Source: Stichopus chloronotus (taxonomy: Eukaryota > Echinodermata > Holothuroidea > Aspidochirotida > Stichopodidae). From it: 64,000 nucleotides of DNA. Each line of letters starts with the position of its first letter. The first letter of the stretch is position 1. A program made the position numbers and the translations under genes. Where the stretch lies: assembly GCA_021234535.1 (NCBI GenBank), contig CM037849.1:12009526-12073525 (forward strand). Reading direction: 5' to 3'. Below are positions 59,101 to 64,000 of this stretch, in pieces. Below the pieces are notes generated by a model, which ran no database searches, was not told where the DNA came from, and was given only the letters and a program-made list of their open reading frames with translations.

Positions 59101-60837
59101 CTTCTATTCGGTTGCCGGCAATCACCTCCAGGAAATATCACTCCCCTTTAAATAACCTCTGATCTTTCACCACAGAGTGAAATAAAACCCACACTGGAAA
59201 AAAAAAAAATTCCTGCCATGGAGGGAGACTCATCATGTACTATTCATAGTCCATTCAAAGCATTCATAAGTATCTTTAATGAACGTTCTATTTGTAAATG
59301 ACAAAACAAAAAGAAATCAGAAGGCAAGCATGCTCTTAAACTGGTATGAGAGCCCATCTGTAGGCCTATTTAGTCAGTGTGAAGTATGAACATTGTGTTA
59401 CCTTATAATTGTATTCTTTGCAGATCGTATCTAGTGACAGAGAGACTCCACAGGTCTCCTCATCTTGTATCATCTGGTATCATCTGGTAAGTTTAAATAT
59501 CACAAGTTTAATGGAAAGAGGAAAAACTGGCACAGGAAAGCGGAACTTCCGAGAGTCGGATTGATTACGTAATCTCTCTAGTAATGTGTTGGAAATGCCA
59601 CGGACCCCCAAATCAGTATCAACGCCACCTCTACAATTGTTTAATTACTATGGTACACTTGGGACGCTTGTTCTACAAGACAGTTCCATTGCTTCTCTAC
59701 CTTTAGAAAACTTTATGCTATTAATAACAGCAATTTGCTTAAAAATCCAGACTTTTTTTACTGCAGTAAAACAGTGGATAAGCAGTAATAATTTCACCTG
59801 TTTTTTTTTCTCTTTTTGGGGTTTTGAAATGGTTTCTTCCCTCTGTCAAGTTCCAAGTCCCTTGAAGGGGTTCGCCAACGTGAGTCATATCAGCCACTGT
59901 GTATTGTCTATATTAAAATCCTTACATACTCACTTATCCAAAACAATGTACGAAAATAAGTTTGTAACACTTCTTTGAGAATTTCACAGCATGTTGACGA
60001 TACTGTGATCATCACCGATAGTCTCAGTTTCTCTCTAACGTAACTCACTCTTGCTTATGGCATTGTTTTGGTTCAACTATATATAAATAAGAAACAAAAA
60101 TAATGACATTTACATCTCCAAAATTACCGAGATTAATCAGGTGGTGTTGGTTAATCTGCGTTCAAATAAATAAATTAAATTAAATTTTAAAATTAATTTT
60201 TTTTTTCAGCCTTATTATTGACCTAGGTTATCACGTTTAAATCACGCCTTTAACCTAGAAACATCACTCATCGTTATTCCTTATTTTGACAATTGCTATT
60301 TCCAGTTTCTCCCTGTCTCTCTTTGCCCCTTTACTCTGCTAACTTAACCTCTCGGAGTATGATCAATTGCTGAGATAAAATGTTTTGTAACTGTATACTG
60401 TGTAATGAGCGTGACGTTACATCTAAAGTGTATGTAGGTGAAGAGACGACTTATTGAGATTTTTCTTCTCCCATGTATTTCTACGAATTAACATTCGCGT
60501 TACTAATTACCTTATTCGTCACACATGTAATGATGCAACTGTCAGATATCAAGTGAAAACGGAATTAAATGGTCTTAAATAACAGTTCTTCGAAAATATA
60601 CATTTTTTTTTTCATGGGGCTGACATACTTGTAACACTTTTCAAGTTTCTAAAATTCTTACAAACAAACAGTAACGTTACATGTTGGCATTTTCATCTCT
60701 TATGCATCATTGTTGAATTGTTGATTCAGATGCGTAGATGGACTTTTCTCCAGAGGTGCAAGGATTATTATTAGCAGGTAACATTCCAACATGAGTAACA
60801 TATGGGTGAATTCATATGGGGTCAATGTGACTTTGCA
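59101..60837. other. Spacer, nothing recognised
   Basis: The 130-codon plus frame at 59586-59978 has no recognised motif and no paralogue in the window. AT-rich tracts near 60170-60210. Confidence 0.4.
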
Positions 60838-61200
60838 CCCACGATTCATAAAGGGCACATATGAGTTAACCATGTGACAACTATGCCAGAGTTATGGTGT
60901 CCATATGAAACGATTGTCCACGTGGACCCCTGAAATACCCCATATGGGTCATATGGGTTAACTGGGCTGATCCACATTGGTGCTTTATGAAGCCTGGGTG
61001 TAAGGTCGAATGGGCCCCACGATTCATAAGGGCACATGTGAGCCAGTCCAGACAGACATATGACAAATACTCCAAAGTTATGATGTCATAGCACGATTGC
61101 CTATTTAGACCCCAGAACTACCGCTCATGGGTCACATTGGTTTTTTGGCGGGCTGATCCATATGGGCCCTTGGTTGCTTTTGCAAATGGGCCCTATAAGT
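60838..61200. repeat. Two-copy tandem repeat, period about 178 bp
   Basis: Copies start at about 60838 and 61016 with CCACGATTCATAA(A)GGGCACAT and share GTTATG(G/A)TGTC, GGACCCC/AGACCCC, CATGGGTCA-like words and GGGCTGATCC. Many short CATATGGG motifs occur inside. Confidence 0.75.
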
Positions 61201-63672
61201 TTGACTAGATGGGTGCATAAGGGGCCCATGTTGCAATGTTACCTGGCAATTTCACATTATTTGCCTAATATTTGTAGGCGCCATACCTTGTGTGTGTTAA
61301 CAGCAGCACACAAAGTTGATTGCCCTATATCTACACGTTGTTTGGCCATGTGTCATGAACTCCTATGTTGGAAAAACTATGGAAGTCGGTCTCAAAGATC
61401 TTTAAACACATTCTGCTAACAACAGTGCTTAATCTCTGCCGATATTGTGATGTCGCGCATATGGCATCAATCTGACGAAGAATCAATGTTTTTTTTACAT
61501 ACTGATCTATACGGACCAATTTTACATAACGCAAACTCGCTTAAAACGGCGAGGAAACACAAGGAATGAAAATAACCATGAGCTTTGGGGATGTTACAAA
61601 GAGCCTTAGGCTGTTTTAAGGAAATTCAAGCAGTTTCCTCATATGCTTAACGCAAATCAAAAGTATTATATATTAATATTCAAGTCAACAACTAAGAATT
61701 GGGCGATTCCATTTGCTGCTAGGGATAGGAAAGAGTTGTTCGTTGTACCATACATAACAATATAGCAAGCGCGAACCGTTCATGCACACGTGCACAATCC
61801 GCACTTTTGACCAGCGGAACAATAGTGATATAACCAACGACTGTCAGTTCTGTACATTCATTATAAAATCTAAAATGAGCCATCTGTACCAAAGCAAATG
61901 ATTATGTCGTGCATGCAAGGTCAGTTTGCAACGCATGGCCTACACGTAAAAAGCCGTATTTTATGGATCGTACTTTTTAGAATGCTTTAGCTTTATAATA
62001 AACCGAGAATGCTCTGGTTCATTAGGACTTAGCATTTTTCGTATCCCCAGAATTGAAAGGATGATTCGTATGTTCGCAGAAATCTACTTAAATTGACCAA
62101 TGATATTCTAGTAAAAATGAACGGATATCAACCATCTTGTATGAGACGATTCTGGAGCTGGCATCAGGACTTACTTAAAATAGAAGTTTCTTTTGTTCTC
62201 AAATTTGCATTTCTGTCCTTGTGGGGAGTCATTATTATTTGGATAACAATGTCATCTCAGATCAACTCACTAATCTGAATGCCTATTAATAGGCAATGGC
62301 TAGTTCTGAGAGTACTTTGTACTCTAGCAAATAATGAACAAAGCAACGTTGTGCATCGATTATTACCAAAGAGTGAAAAGCATCACTGCTTTGAGACACG
62401 AACGCACAATGCCTCCATACCATTTGAAAAAAAAAGGAGGAAAACATAAAAAAGATTGTTGGGGTATTCTGAGTATTGTAATCTTCCTGGTCAGTCTGTC
62501 TACTGCCAGAGACGTACTACTAGTAAATAAATACCAGTTTGACTTCAGCATTGGATATTGTGACATACACAGCATATTGTGCAAAGCTTTGTTACGAGAG
62601 ACAAACATTCACATGTTTTAATTAAAGTTTCAGTCATATAATTTCGTTTGCACTCATATGGTGCAGATACTCAAGACGGTCATAGAGCATTTCATCTTGA
62701 GTTGGTATAGCAAGTCTGCCAGTTGATGTCCTCTAAGTGACGCTGTGTATTAATTTAAAAGTCTATAGAGAGTCTATTTGTACAGAGCGTGTTCCATTGT
62801 TCGTGCCAGGAATAGGATGAGACATCACACTAAAATGTGTTGCGGACCGGGAAAGCATGTACTGTTGTGAAATACTGACTTTTGTGGAAGCGAAAGACGA
62901 ACAAAACAAAACTTATGTAAGACATTATAACGTGCTTCTTGTTTTATATATATCAACATTTTCCAAATATTCCAACGCGGTTAATAGATATCAATCTGAG
63001 ATCGGTGTAACACTGACGTTCATTTTCTTTGCTAAGTGGTATACTACTATTTCCTGTGTCTCCTTTCACTACTTAAAGCCGCAGTCATATCACAGAATGT
63101 CGATGTGCCTTGTAACTATCTATCAGACTTGTGAATTATAGGAGGTCCATGATCGAACAGTAGATGGGTTCATCGACACAGTTGCAGTATATTTTGAATA
63201 ATAATACTGACAGTTGTTACTGCTGCTTTCGGATCAAAATTTGCAACGATTGTAATATATAATGTGACTTAGTCTTCAAAGTCTTAGTAAACAAAAGAAA
63301 AAAAAAAGTCAAGTCCTGTCAATATGCACTTTTATTGCAACATCTGTCGAAAGTGTACAATACGATTCTGCTGTGGTTCAAATCTCCTCAACAAAATAGA
63401 TCAGCGGGGATGTGGATATGATTTCAAGTAACGTTGGGACCACAGTGTGTAAAATCACTTGATTATTAGGTATTAAGAAAAAAAAAATAGTTCCTCATAT
63501 TTATAGGTGTAGGTGCTTCAACAGAAAACATTACATGCCTATGGTATGCAGTCATAGTTGTTATTGATAAGGGCTCGATGAAGCAAATTGTTCACATTTT
63601 AAGAAAAATGGTAGCCTTGATAAACTTTCCGTAGTGCTTACGTTTGTTTTTATCGGTAATTGTTAGCATTCC
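61201..63672. other. Spacer downstream of gene C
   Basis: No exon, repeat protein or RNA gene is supported. Small open frames at 62093-62278, 62334-62621 and 62857-63141 have no recognised motifs. Confidence 0.45.
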
Positions 63673-64000
63673 TTATTCGGTTGGACGAATTTTCATTGTT
63701 GTTTTTATTATTCCGCAATCGGATCCGGGAAGATTCGTCCAGTAAATTCCCCGGTAATCGTTGTACTGGTAATCACCATTTAGATTTGAGTAGCCGCAGG
63801 AGTGAAAATTTGTCTCGTAGACTCGATCCCTGTGACCGCACCTTCTATGACTAGCATCACCATGGCAACCGTCACAGTTAGAACATATGTGATACCAATG
63901 ATTACACTGTTGAGAAGTATGATCATTACAATCGCAAAACCGATAATAATGACAAGATGAACAAACACAATCAGAGTACTCATAACGGCCAGTATCTACT
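63673..64000 (-). CDS. Gene C (partial): last FBG exon with Cys-rich insertion
   Basis: The minus-strand frame is open from the right edge to TAA at 63675-63673. It starts inside the insertion (GRYEYSDCVCSSCHYY), continues CDCNDHTSQQCNHWY and CSNCDGCHG, then VYETNFHSCGYSNLNGDYQY, RGIYWTNLPGSDCGI and TTMKIRPTE. Ten cysteines are visible in the insertion part. The flanks match genes A and B closely, but the core differs strongly and has few tyrosine runs. Upstream exons lie outside the window. No lesion is seen in the visible part. Confidence 0.88.
   Translation of the reverse strand, partial: VDTGRYEYSDCVCSSCHYYRFCDCNDHTSQQCNHWYHICSNCDGCHGDASHRRCGHRDRVYETNFHSCGYSNLNGDYQYNDYRGIYWTNLPGSDCGIIKTTMKIRPTE

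Noticed and set aside
1..64000. tRNA, rRNA or other structured RNA genes
   Set aside because: I saw no convincing A/B-box pair with cloverleaf or rRNA sequence by eye. A covariance-model scan was not possible, so absence is not proven.

Overview
The window is AT-rich, intron-rich metazoan DNA: short exons with GT..AG introns, microsatellites and many non-LTR retrotransposon fragments. Its recognisable genes all belong to the fibrinogen-related protein (FREP, fibrinogen C-terminal or FBG domain) family. Expanded FREPs, TIL-type cysteine-rich modules and these LINE types suggest a deuterostome marine invertebrate, most plausibly an echinoderm such as a sea cucumber. That assignment is inference. 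No bacterial-type gene organisation is present.

Layout. 1-500: LINE endonuclease fragment (minus). 1559-5062: three plus-strand exons of an ordinary FBG domain carrying two frameshifts (gene 1, probable pseudogene). 9.7-11 kb: tandem and composite repeats. 12602-20439: eight minus-strand exons (gene A), with a signal-peptide exon at 24223-24291. They read half FBG, TIL, three TILa/EGF-like units, complete FBG; the copy has an in-frame stop and a terminal-exon frameshift. A decayed reverse transcriptase lies in its long intron. 25.4-42 kb: a transposon-rich spacer with at least five LINE fragments, two repeat arrays, a foldback element and a 28-bp perfect palindrome. 46881-50675: gene B (minus), an intact paralogue of A with one TILa/EGF unit and a signal-peptide-like exon at 54540-54608. 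63673-64000: the last exon of a third paralogue (gene C) that runs off the window.

The most interesting signal is in the last exon of A, B and C. The short disulphide loop next to the FBG ligand pocket, 12 residues in gene 1 and in human fibrinogen gamma, is expanded to about 98 residues in A and B. The expansion is a cysteine/tyrosine-rich insertion with conserved edges and a strongly divergent, low-complexity core. A and B also share a phase-coherent fusion in which an N-terminal FBG lacking its third exon is spliced directly to a TIL module. Together they look like a tandem family of secreted multidomain FREPs with a variable Cys/Tyr module at the binding face. A role in immune recognition or in an adhesive or matrix secretion is inference.

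All exon borders were read by eye from splice consensus, reading phase and paralogue comparison. Apparent frameshifts could be assembly errors.
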